This document shows positions 14,474-21,561 of a stretch of 23,187 nt of DNA, in pieces (position 1 is the first letter of the stretch; each line of letters starts with the position of its first letter). Location of the stretch: NCBI GenBank assembly GCA_002084505.1, contig NBLK01000003.1, positions 1 to 23,187 of the forward strand. The letters run 5' to 3'. The notes beneath the pieces were generated by a model. That model was not told the origin of the DNA. It ran no database searches and saw only the letters and a program-made list of their open reading frames with translations. The position numbers and the translations under genes are program-made. Origin of the DNA: Rickettsiaceae bacterium 4572_127 (GTDB taxonomy: Bacteria > Pseudomonadota > Alphaproteobacteria > Rs-D84 > NBLK01).

Positions 14474-16498
14474 TTATTTTTCTTCAAGTAAAAAATCTTT
14501 TTCTGTTAAAATTTTCACTCCTAGTTTTTCTGCTTTTTTAAGTTTTGAGCCTGCAGATTCTCCTATAATTAAAAAGTCAGTTTTTGCAGAAATTGAACTA
14601 GAAATTTTAGCTCCCATTTTTATCAATTTTTCCTTAGCTTGATCACGAGTCATTGTTGCTAATGTCCCCGTCAAAACAACTCGCATATCAGTAAAAATTG
14701 TTTGTGATTTAGATATTTTTTCAACAGGAATTATTTCTAATTTTTCCTCTAAATTTTCAACTAATTTTTCCATATTAGGTAAAAATAAATAGGTTTTTAT
14801 TTCATTTGCAATTATTTCTCCAACACCTTCAATCTGTTCTAATTCTAATTTATTTGTCTCTTTTAATAGTTTGATAGTTTTATAATTATCAGCTAATGTT
14901 TTTGCTAAAACAATCCCAACTTGAGGAATTCCAAGAGCATACAAAAAACGATCAAAAGTTATTCTTTTTTTAGCATTTATTGCCTCGATTAAATTGGTCG
15001 CCGATTTATTTCCAAAGCCCTCAAGTTGAGAAATTTTATCTCTAAATTTCTCCAAATTAAAAATATCAGCAGGAGTTTTTATCCATTCTTTTTTTTCGAA
15101 AATCTCTAATTGTTTATCCCCTAAACCATCTATATTAAAGGCTTTGCGAGACACAAAATGCTTTAATCTTTCGTGCATCTGAGCCGAACAAAAAAATCCA
15201 CCAGTACAAACATTTGCAGATTTTCCACCTTGTCGAACAACAGGAGAATTACACACAGGACAGGCAGTCGGAAAGATAAATTTTTGTGAATCCTTAGGTC
15301 GTTTTTCAGGTAAAACAGAATCAATTTTTGGAATAACATCCCCTGCCCTTTCTACAATCACAACATCACCAATTTGAATATCTTTTCGTTCAATTTCATC
15401 AGCATTATGAAGTGTCGCATGCGAGACCAAAACACCACCTATGCTTACAGCTTCTAAATCGGCAACAGGAGTCAAAACTCCCGTTCGCCCTACCTGAATC
15501 CGAATGTTTTTTATTATTGTTTGAGCTTTTTCAGCAGGAAATTTATGAGCAACCGCCCACCTTGGAGAACGAGCTGTCATACCTAACTTTTCTTGCAAAG
15601 CAAGAGCGTTTATTTTGTAAACAACACCATCAATATCCATTGAAAAATGACTGCGATTATCTTCCATTTTTTGATAAATCTTTTTTAATTCATTTGATGA
15701 TTTTATAATTGTAAAACTATTTATAGGCAATCCTAACGAGTGAATAAACTTAAAAAAACCACTCTGTGTTTTCCATTTTTTTTCGGAAACTTCCCCCCAT
15801 GTGAAAACAGAAAATTTCAAAGGACGAGAGGCAGTTATATTTGTATTTAATTGCCGTAAACTTCCTGCAGATGCATTCCTCGGATTAGCAAAAATCTTGC
15901 CACCGAATTTTTCCGCTTTTCGATTCATTTCTAGAAAATCCGCCTTGTCCATATAGACCTCACCGCGAATTTCTAGTGTTTCTAAATCAGTCGGAATTTC
16001 AGTTTTAAATCCTTTTATGGTTTTCAAATTTTCAGTGATGTCTTCGCCGATTTTTCCATCTCCCCGAGTTGCCCCTGATACCAATTTTCCTTTTTCATAA
16101 CGAGCAACAAAAGACACACCATCTAGCTTTGGCTCTGCAATCATTTCAGGCAATTCCGTCATTTGAGAAAGTTTTTTTATACGATCTGTAAAATCATCTA
16201 GCTCCTGAAAATTAAAAACATTATCGAGAGAAATCATAGGTTTTGAATGAGTAATTTTAGAAAAGCCTGACTTGATTTTTGCTCCAACAGTTTTAGAAAT
16301 TTTATATTTTCGAGCGAGCTCTTTGAGCTGCGATTCAATTTCAAAAGCACGATTCCGCAATTTGTCATATTCTGCATCTGTTATCGTTGGAGCATCATTT
16401 GTGTGATAATCAATGTCGGCTTTTTTGATTTTTTCCGCAAGAATTTTTAGCTCTTTTTCAGCCGTGTTTACATCTAAAAATAAATCGTCCTTTTTCAT
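14474..16498 (-). CDS. ligA: NAD+-dependent DNA ligase
   Basis: The ligase seals nicks during replication and repair, using NAD+. From ATG at 16498 it is 674 aa, the normal length. Domain Ia has IDYHTNDAPTITDAEYDKL (29-47). The adenylation motif AEPKLDGVSF contains the nucleophile Lys124, followed by GATRGDGKIGEDITEN. The OB fold is at about 318-400, and a four-Cys zinc finger at C413, C416, C431 and C437. Helix-hairpin-helix repeats lie at about 450-585. A C-terminal BRCT domain (about 600-674) includes VVLTGTLATMTRDQAKEKL. An in-frame ATG at 16522 adds eight residues, but a -35/-10 pair ending six bases before 16498 supports the shorter start. It heads a minus-strand cluster with the rhuM-type gene, pgm and the radical SAM gene. 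Confidence 0.96.
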   Translation of the reverse strand: MKKDDLFLDVNTAEKELKILAEKIKKADIDYHTNDAPTITDAEYDKLRNRAFEIESQLKELARKYKISKTVGAKIKSGFSKITHSKPMISLDNVFNFQELDDFTDRIKKLSQMTELPEMIAEPKLDGVSFVARYEKGKLVSGATRGDGKIGEDITENLKTIKGFKTEIPTDLETLEIRGEVYMDKADFLEMNRKAEKFGGKIFANPRNASAGSLRQLNTNITASRPLKFSVFTWGEVSEKKWKTQSGFFKFIHSLGLPINSFTIIKSSNELKKIYQKMEDNRSHFSMDIDGVVYKINALALQEKLGMTARSPRWAVAHKFPAEKAQTIIKNIRIQVGRTGVLTPVADLEAVSIGGVLVSHATLHNADEIERKDIQIGDVVIVERAGDVIPKIDSVLPEKRPKDSQKFIFPTACPVCNSPVVRQGGKSANVCTGGFFCSAQMHERLKHFVSRKAFNIDGLGDKQLEIFEKKEWIKTPADIFNLEKFRDKISQLEGFGNKSATNLIEAINAKKRITFDRFLYALGIPQVGIVLAKTLADNYKTIKLLKETNKLELEQIEGVGEIIANEIKTYLFLPNMEKLVENLEEKLEIIPVEKISKSQTIFTDMRVVLTGTLATMTRDQAKEKLIKMGAKISSSISAKTDFLIIGESAGSKLKKAEKLGVKILTEKDFLLEEK

Positions 16499-16504
16499 AT
16501 AAGA

Positions 16505-16533
16505 AAAATAACATCTTAGCAATCACTTTGCAA
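16505..16533 (-). promoter_or_regulatory. Predicted promoter of ligA, leaderless geometry
   Basis: On the minus strand TTGCAA (16533-16528) and TATTTT (16510-16505) are 17 bases apart and end six bases before the ATG at 16498. There is no Shine-Dalgarno sequence. The layout matches that of rpoH and the methyltransferase gene. Confidence 0.4.
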
Positions 16534-16674
16534 TAAAAAATAAAATAAAATTGCAAAAAAGAAATTCTCAAGATTTCCTTTTAGGGCTTTTTTTATTATT
16601 CAAATAAATAGATTGTTTTTTGATCTTTTTTCACAGAATCCAATAAATCGATTCAATAAGAATGTATACTCAAA

Positions 16675-16800
16675 CTAATTAATCTTGGCTTGTCTTTTTC
16701 TTTTTTTTCTGGTTAATTTTTTTAAAAATTTATCCACATACTCGCTATCTTTTTCGGCTCTTTTCAATAATTTAAGTGCAAATGGGTCATCCAATTTCAC
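16675..16800 (-). CDS. Possible small gene or gene remnant
   Basis: A 41-codon frame starts at GTG (16800) and ends at TAG (16677-16675), with product VKLDDPFALKLLKRAEKDSE followed by a strongly basic end (KKLTRKKRKRQAKIN). The frame stays open upstream to about 16852 without an ATG, giving a GCPNNRLNFSRNF-like peptide. The protein-like composition suggests the end of a decayed gene or a small basic protein. No family is recognised and no ribosome binding site is seen. It lies between ligA and tRNA-Leu. Confidence 0.25.
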   Translation of the reverse strand: MKLDDPFALKLLKRAEKDSEYVDKFLKKLTRKKRKRQAKIN

Positions 16801-16872
16801 TAAAACCAATTGAAAATTTCGCGAAAAATTTAGGCGATTATTCGGACAACCTTAATTAATTTGACTATAAAA

Positions 16873-16954
16873 TGCGGGTGGAGGGACTTGAACCCCCATG
16901 CTTTTCAGCACTGGTACCTAAAACCAGCGTGTCTACCAATTCCACCACACCCGC
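16873..16954 (-). tRNA. tRNA-Leu(UAG)
   Basis: On the minus strand GCGGGTG pairs with CACCCGC as the acceptor stem. The D arm is TGGTGGAATTGGTAGACA, and the anticodon arm CTGGT-TTTAGGT-ACCAG gives anticodon UAG. A long variable arm (GTGCTGAAAAGCAT) marks a class II tRNA, and the T arm has GGTTCAAGTCC. The 3' CCA is not encoded, unlike in the tRNA-Val and tRNA-Pro genes of this window. Confidence 0.95.
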
Positions 16955-16964
16955 AGAAGATGTT

Positions 16965-17020
16965 TACCCCGCCCCAAAATAGCAAAGCTATTTTGACCCT
17001 CCCACAAGGGGTGGGTGATA
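16965..17020. repeat. ACCCCGCCCC/GGGTGATA palindromic repeat
   Basis: TACCCCGCCCC is followed by the hairpin AAAATAGCAAAGCTATTTT, then ACCCTCCC-ACAA-GGGGTGGGT and GATA. It has the same architecture as 5384-5440 with a different inner hairpin sequence, indicating compensating change under structural selection or shared ancestry. It lies between tRNA-Leu and thrS. Confidence 0.8.
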
Positions 17021-17166
17021 AGCAAGGAAAATTCGATTTGATAAGATTCCTATCTTCATAAGAATAATAATAAATTATTATATGATTTTTTTCTTGCAAA
17101 GCAAGTAAAAAGTTGTTATGATTATTCTTATGTTAATTTTAGATAAAATTCTTTTTACTTCTACGA

Positions 17167-17187
17167 CTACCCCAATGGGGTTATAAT
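17167..17187 (+). promoter_or_regulatory. Possible -10 box and hairpin upstream of thrS
   Basis: A consensus TATAAT (17182-17187) lies 62 bases before the thrS ATG. No good -35 is found 16-18 bases upstream. A small hairpin (ACCCC-AAT-GGGGT, about 17169-17181) directly precedes the -10 box. Other sequence between 17021 and 17249 shows only AT-rich DNA. Confidence 0.3.
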
Positions 17188-17249
17188 CTAGTGTTTCCGC
17201 TTCAAGGAAAAAAACAATTTAATAAAACATGTAAAATAAAGGACATAAA

Positions 17250-19223
17250 ATGATACAAATATCATTTCCAGATGGAAGTAAAAAAGAATACAAAGCAGGT
17301 ATAAATGCCTTTGAGATTGCTCAAAGTATTTCACCTTCACTAGCCAAATCAGCTCTATATGCAAAAGTAAATGATGAGTTTTGGGATTTATCACGAGCTA
17401 TACCTACTGATGCAGAACTACAAATTTTAACACTCAAAGACGCCGAAACTTTATCACTTCTCCGACACTCACTAGCCCATGTATTAGCCGAAGCCGTCAA
17501 AGAATTATGGATAAATGCAAAACCAGTTATCGGTCCTGCTGTTGCCGATGGATTCTACTATGATTTTGATTTAGAGCATCATATTTCATCAGAAGATTTT
17601 TCTAAAATTGAAGCAAAAATGAAAGAAATTATCAAGCGAGGAGACAAAATAGAAAGACAGATTTTATCTCGCGACGAAGCAATTCAGTTCTTCAAAAAAC
17701 TCGGCGAACCATACAAAGTAGATAACATAAAACGAGTCCCAGAAGGCGAAGATATCACATGCTATAAACAAGGAAATTTCATAGACTTATGCAGAGGACC
17801 TCATGTAAATTCTACTTCTAAATTACCGAAAAGTTTTAAAATAGCACGAGTTGCTGGGGCTTATTTACACGGAGATTCAAAACAAAAAATGCTCCAACGA
17901 GTCTATGTCTATGCATTTGAAAATAAGGAAAAATTATCTTCTCATTTAGTTTATTTAGAGGAACAAGCTAAGCGAGATCACAGAAAATTAAATCACGATT
18001 TAGATCTATATGTTCTAAATCCTGATGTCGGTTTAGGACTTCCTTCAATGACAGAATATGGAACTATTTTGCGAGAGGAACTTAATCAATTAGCAAAAGA
18101 AATGGAGCGAAAATATAAGCTAAAACGAGTTACTACTCCGCACATTTCAAAAGAGAATATGTTCTTAAAATCCGGACATTTACCTTTTTACAAAGACGAT
18201 ATGTATTCTCCAATGGATATCGATGGCGAAGATTATTATCTAAAGCCTATGAATTGCCCGCATCATCATACTATCTATATGCGAAAGCCTTATTCATACA
18301 GAGATTTGCCGATTCGATATACAGAATATGGAACTGTTTACAGATATGAATCTAGTGGTTCATTAAATGGGCTTTTTAGAGTTCGTAGTATTTCTCAAAA
18401 TGACATTCATATTTATTGTCGCTATGATCAGGCTTATGAAGAGTTCAAAAACATAATGCTTTTACATGAGGAATATTATAATATCTTTGGTATTTCAAAA
18501 GACGATTTTTACATAGAATTTGCTCTGCCTGATATGAAAAAACTAGATAAATTTGTTGATGCTCCTGAGAAGTGGACTAAGGCAAAAGATATTATGCAAA
18601 AAGTTATCAATGATGTTGGCTTTAAGTTTGTAGAAGAAGAAGGTGAAGCCGCATTTTATGGACCTAAGTTTGATTTCAAAGTTAAAAGTGCAATTGGAAC
18701 TGAGTATGGAATTTCTACGAATCAACTTGATTTTTATGCATCAGGACGATTTGATTTAACTTACAAAGATAAAGATGGAGTTGAACAGCCTATCTATATA
18801 GTGCACGCCGCTCCGCTTGGTGCTCATGAAAGAACAATTGGTTTTTTAACAGAACATTACGCAGGGAAGTTTCCAGCTTGGTTGGCTCCGATTCAAGTGA
18901 TGGTCGTGCCAGTCTCTGAAAAACATATTTCTTATGCAAAAGAGATTTATGATAAATTATTTAGCGCTGATGTGAAAACTGCTACACATGGTTTGCGAGT
19001 TGAATTAGATTCTTCTAATGAGCGAATGGGAAAGAAATTGCGAAATGCTAGCTTGAAAAAAATCCCGTATGTTTTAATTGTTGGAGATAATGAAATAGAA
19101 ACAAAAACTGTTTCACTTAGAAATCGAAATGGCGAGCAGGAAAATAATCTATCACTTAATGATTTCATTTCTAAAATTAAAAATAATATAGAAAACAGAA
19201 TAAAAAACCCTGAGGAAATTTAA
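17250..19223 (+). CDS. thrS: Threonyl-tRNA synthetase
   Basis: The class II synthetase charges tRNA-Thr in the cytosol. The 657-aa protein has an N-terminal TGS domain (1-61), then an editing domain with HSLAH (His73, His77) and CRGPH. The catalytic core has motif 2-like YRYESSGSLNGLFRVRSISQ and motif 3 LGAHERTIGFLTEH. The C-terminal anticodon-binding domain begins near LAPIQVMVVPVSEKH. Zinc-binding Cys is in MNCPHHHTIY, where many bacterial enzymes read MNCPGH; the HHH version occurs in some other lineages. AAAGGA precedes the ATG by six bases. No T-box leader is seen. It stands alone between tRNA-Leu and the repeat cluster. Confidence 0.97.
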   Translation: MIQISFPDGSKKEYKAGINAFEIAQSISPSLAKSALYAKVNDEFWDLSRAIPTDAELQILTLKDAETLSLLRHSLAHVLAEAVKELWINAKPVIGPAVADGFYYDFDLEHHISSEDFSKIEAKMKEIIKRGDKIERQILSRDEAIQFFKKLGEPYKVDNIKRVPEGEDITCYKQGNFIDLCRGPHVNSTSKLPKSFKIARVAGAYLHGDSKQKMLQRVYVYAFENKEKLSSHLVYLEEQAKRDHRKLNHDLDLYVLNPDVGLGLPSMTEYGTILREELNQLAKEMERKYKLKRVTTPHISKENMFLKSGHLPFYKDDMYSPMDIDGEDYYLKPMNCPHHHTIYMRKPYSYRDLPIRYTEYGTVYRYESSGSLNGLFRVRSISQNDIHIYCRYDQAYEEFKNIMLLHEEYYNIFGISKDDFYIEFALPDMKKLDKFVDAPEKWTKAKDIMQKVINDVGFKFVEEEGEAAFYGPKFDFKVKSAIGTEYGISTNQLDFYASGRFDLTYKDKDGVEQPIYIVHAAPLGAHERTIGFLTEHYAGKFPAWLAPIQVMVVPVSEKHISYAKEIYDKLFSADVKTATHGLRVELDSSNERMGKKLRNASLKKIPYVLIVGDNEIETKTVSLRNRNGEQENNLSLNDFISKIKNNIENRIKNPEEI

Positions 19224-19229
19224 AAAAAG

Positions 19230-19640
19230 AGTCGTCATTCCTGCCTTCGCAGGAACAACAGACGAATTCATTCGATTAAGTGAGACACTGTTTTTGAGGC
19301 AAGACTCGGACTTCACCTCGCCCCTTGCGGGAGAGGTCGAGCGAAGCTCGGGTGAGGGGTATAAAAAAAATGTCATTCCTGCGAAGGCAGGAATCTCACC
19401 AAATCGAAACTTTCTTTTTTCTTTCCTATAAAAACAAAAAATAATGGAAAAAAATCTGCAATCAATATGTCTATTGTAGGGGCATCCCTTGCGGGTGCCC
19501 TAAAAAAACTGTCATTCCTGCGAAGGCATTCTTCTCACAATACAGAATCTTTCTTGTTTTCTTGCTTATCACCCTCCCCTTGTGGGAGGGTCAATAACAG
19601 CTTTAGCTGTTTTGGGGAGGGGTCAAAATAGTTCTAGGTA
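19230..19640. repeat. Composite palindromic repeats, copy B and neighbours
   Basis: Several modules follow thrS. A hairpin TTCCTGC-CTTC-GCAGGAA lies at about 19237-19254. A CCCTTGCGGGAGAGG...GGTGAGGGG block at about 19320-19360 contains an inserted hairpin (TCGAGC/GCTCG). A second GTCATTCCTGCGAAGGCAGG hairpin lies at about 19371-19396, followed by the T/C-rich and AAAACAAAAAATAATGG parts. A short cassette GGGGCATCCC-TTGC-GGGTGCCC (about 19478-19500) replaces the double hairpin of copy A. An inverted ACCCCGCCCC-family copy closes the tract at 19567-19623. No gene is present. Confidence 0.8.
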
Positions 19641-19661
19641 TTTTGGAATAGAAACAAAAAA

Positions 19662-19693
19662 GAGTTATGAGTATTCTAGAAACCTCATAACTC
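19662..19693. repeat. Inverted repeat, 10-bp stem
   Basis: GAGTTATGAG (19662-19671) and CTCATAACTC (19684-19693) form a perfect stem with a 12-base loop. No gene adjoins and no T tract follows on either strand. Confidence 0.6.
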
Positions 19694-19767
19694 CTAAACT
19701 GCTATTTTTTTACTATATTTCAATAGGTTATCTAGTTCATTTACAGGTCAAAAATTGTGATTTATTG

Positions 19768-19803
19768 TGTATGAGAGTAAAAGGATACTTTTACTCTCAT
19801 ACA
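19768..19803. repeat. Perfect hairpin, 16-bp stem with GATA loop
   Basis: TGTATGAGAGTAAAAG (19768-19783) and CTTTTACTCTCATACA (19788-19803) are exact reverse complements around a four-base loop. It is the longest perfect short hairpin seen in the window and is far from any gene. A degraded CCCTTGCGGGAG-type block follows at about 19812-19845 in inverted orientation. Confidence 0.75.
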
Positions 19804-19942
19804 ACTTAAATCCCCCTCATCTTGTCCTTCTCCCGCAAGGGAAGAAGCGACGAAATTATAAATACTTGTTTCTTTTCCTTAAATTTTAGTTTTGAAAAAT
19901 GAGCGTAAATTTACTAGCAAACACAAGGGATACAGAAAATAA

Positions 19943-20100
19943 TGTATTAACAACGTTAATACAAACTAACCAACAAAAAAGAAAAAAAATCAACTCTAAT
20001 TTTTCTACAAATAACACTGTGTTTTTTGTATTTTTTTGGGTAAATATAACATGAAAATTATAGGAATTTTTCTGCAGGCTATAAACCTAGTTTTATAGCC
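19943..20100. repeat. Two further perfect hairpins in the gene-free tract
   Basis: TGTATTAAC-AAC-GTTAATACA lies at 19943-19963 (9-bp stem, 3-base loop). GGCTATAAA...TTTATAGCC lies at 20077-20085 and 20092-20100 (9-bp stem). They flank AT-rich DNA with no ORF of substance. Confidence 0.6.
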
Positions 20101-20111
20101 GTTGTTTAGTT

Positions 20112-20505
20112 TTAGGGGCTGGGGCGGGGTAAAAATCACATTTCCATCAAATACCACACTCGCCGATCGCATCGTAGGGGCAGACCTGCGTGTCTGCCCT
20201 TGGGCGAACACATGGGTTCGCCCCTACAAAAATATATTGAGTTTGGGCTTTCTCCATTATTTTTTGTTTTTTATAGAAAGTGAGAAAAGAAAAGAAAAGA
20301 AAAGAAAACAAGATTGATTCGGTGGGATTCCTACCTTCGCAGGAATGACAGTTTTTTTTATGGCACCCACAAGGGATGCCCCTACAATAGATATATTAAG
20401 AGTATATTTTCTCCATCATTTTTTGTTTTTTATAGAAAGTGAGAAAAGAAAAGAAAAGAAAAATTCAATTCGGTGGGATTCCTACCTTAGCAGGAAATGA
20501 CAATT
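20112..20505. repeat. Composite palindromic repeats, copies C and D (inverted)
   Basis: Copy C (about 20120-20347) is the near-identical reverse complement of copy A (about 133-357), including the double hairpin GGGGCAGACC...GGTTCGCCCC at 20173-20226 and an (AAAAG)n run near 20283-20310. Copy D (about 20351-20505) follows head-to-tail and carries the short cassette GGCACCCACAAGGGATGCCCC, matching copy B rather than A. Both contain the CATTATTTTTTGTTTT (C) or CATCATTTTTTGTTTT (D) core and end in the AGGAATGACAG-type hairpin. A half ACCCCGCCCC copy lies at 20112-20136. Confidence 0.85.
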
Positions 20506-20511
20506 TTTAAA

Positions 20512-20588
20512 TGGTGGGTGTGACAAGAGTCGAACTTGTGACCTCTACAATGTCAATGTAACGCTCTAACCAGCTGAGCTACACACCC
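20512..20588 (-). tRNA. tRNA-Val(GAC)
   Basis: On the minus strand GGGTGTG pairs with CACACCC, followed by discriminator A and an encoded CCA. The D arm is AGCTCAGCTGGTTAGAGC, the anticodon arm TTACA-TTGACAT-TGTAG gives anticodon GAC, and the T arm has CAAGTTCGACTCTTG. It starts 29 bases after the lpxB remnant and ends next to repeat copy D. Confidence 0.95.
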
Positions 20589-20617
20589 TTTATTTATTTA
20601 CTTTACTCTAAAATAAA

Positions 20618-21561
20618 TTATTTTTCAAGAATAAACTTCACTATTTTTTTAGTAGGTGATGTTTTTGAAACAAAAAGTTTTTGAACTCCAAATTCAAGAT
20701 TTCTTTTCGCTAAATTATATTTTTTTTCCTCAGACAAAAGCGAAAAAGCATAGTGAGAGCAATCGCTAACTTAGAAGCAGAAAATAAATCATAACGATTT
20801 TCAGCATTTCCATCTATGGTTTTTATAGGCAAGTCAAACTGTTGCAAAGCATTCTTAATAAATTGTCTAGTTGCAGAAACCACAGGAATAAAAAACCTAA
20901 TTTGCGGAAATGCTAATGATAAAGTCTTTGCTGTTTTTAATAAAACTGGCAACATTCGTTCAATTTCACTAATCCGCGACCCCGGTATTATAGACACAAC
21001 TGTTTCATTTTTTAAGTTGTATTTTTTTCTAAATTTTTCCGCATTGCCTTTTTCAACTCCGCTTTCAATCACAGGATGTCCAACGAAGGAAGTTTTCAAT
21101 CCGTATGGAGTAAAATATTTTTTTTCAAATGGAAAAAGACATAATAAATGATCAAAGATTTTCGCTATTTTTTTAGCTCGATCTTCTTTCCAAGCCCAAA
21201 CTTGTGGAGCAACAAAATGTATTTTTTTTATTTTCGGATTTAGTTTTTTTACTGCCTTTGCAATGCGAAAATTAAACCCGGGACTATCAATAGTTAAAAC
21301 AACATCAGGCTTAAATTTTTCAATTTCAACCATTGTTTTTTTGTAAATTTTATATACAGAAGCTAGATTTTTTATGACTTCAAAAATCCCCATAATTGAT
21401 AGCGGTTTTATTGATGCAATTGATTTTAAGCCTGCAGATTTCATCTCATCTCCACCTAAACCTTTAATTTTTATGTCTTTTTTTATGAGCGCCTTAACAA
21501 TCGGAGCTCCCCATAAATCCCCACTTGCCTCACCTGCGATAATAAATACTTTTTTAATCAT
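20618..21561 (-). pseudogene. lpxB: Lipid-A-disaccharide synthase, internally deleted and frameshifted
   Basis: Intact LpxB (about 380 aa) condenses UDP-diacylglucosamine with lipid X in lipid A synthesis at the inner membrane. Here the first 267 residues are normal: GEASGDLWG (10-18), IDSPGFNFR (91-99) with the key Asp92, VAPQVWAWKEDRAKKIAK (118-135), and PGSRISEIERMLP (193-205). After FSASKLAIA the frame turns into an unrelated tail and stops at 20710. In another frame a plausible LpxB C-terminus continues (SHYAFSLLSEEKKYNLAKRN ... KIVKFILEK) to TAA at 20618. About 70-80 residues with the donor-binding SGT/E and SLPN regions are absent. The start overlaps the upstream secreted-protein gene by ATGA. 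It is probably non-functional unless the gap is an assembly error. Confidence 0.8.

Noticed and set aside
15412..15708. 98-residue plus-strand frame
   Set aside because: It is antisense to ligA, with no ribosome binding site or protein-like motifs.
16861..17099. Short frames on both strands around tRNA-Leu (WRDLNPHAFQ, CGCGGIGRHAGFRYQC)
   Set aside because: Both translate tRNA-Leu and the adjoining palindromic repeat, a common false prediction.
17021..17249. T-box or other riboswitch before thrS
   Set aside because: No T-box sequence, specifier stem or terminator/antiterminator pair was found in the leader.
19582..20317. Three short frames in the gene-free tract (75, 68 and 71 residues)
   Set aside because: They run through the palindromic repeats and have peptide content dictated by those repeats; no start signals are seen.
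19224..20511. CRISPR array
   Set aside because: The repeats are long, palindromic, in both orientations and unevenly spaced, without short regular spacers or cas genes.
20710..21561. Intact 283-residue LpxB variant
   Set aside because: The last 16 residues do not fit the family and a family-like C-terminus exists in another frame just downstream, so a disrupted gene is the better reading.
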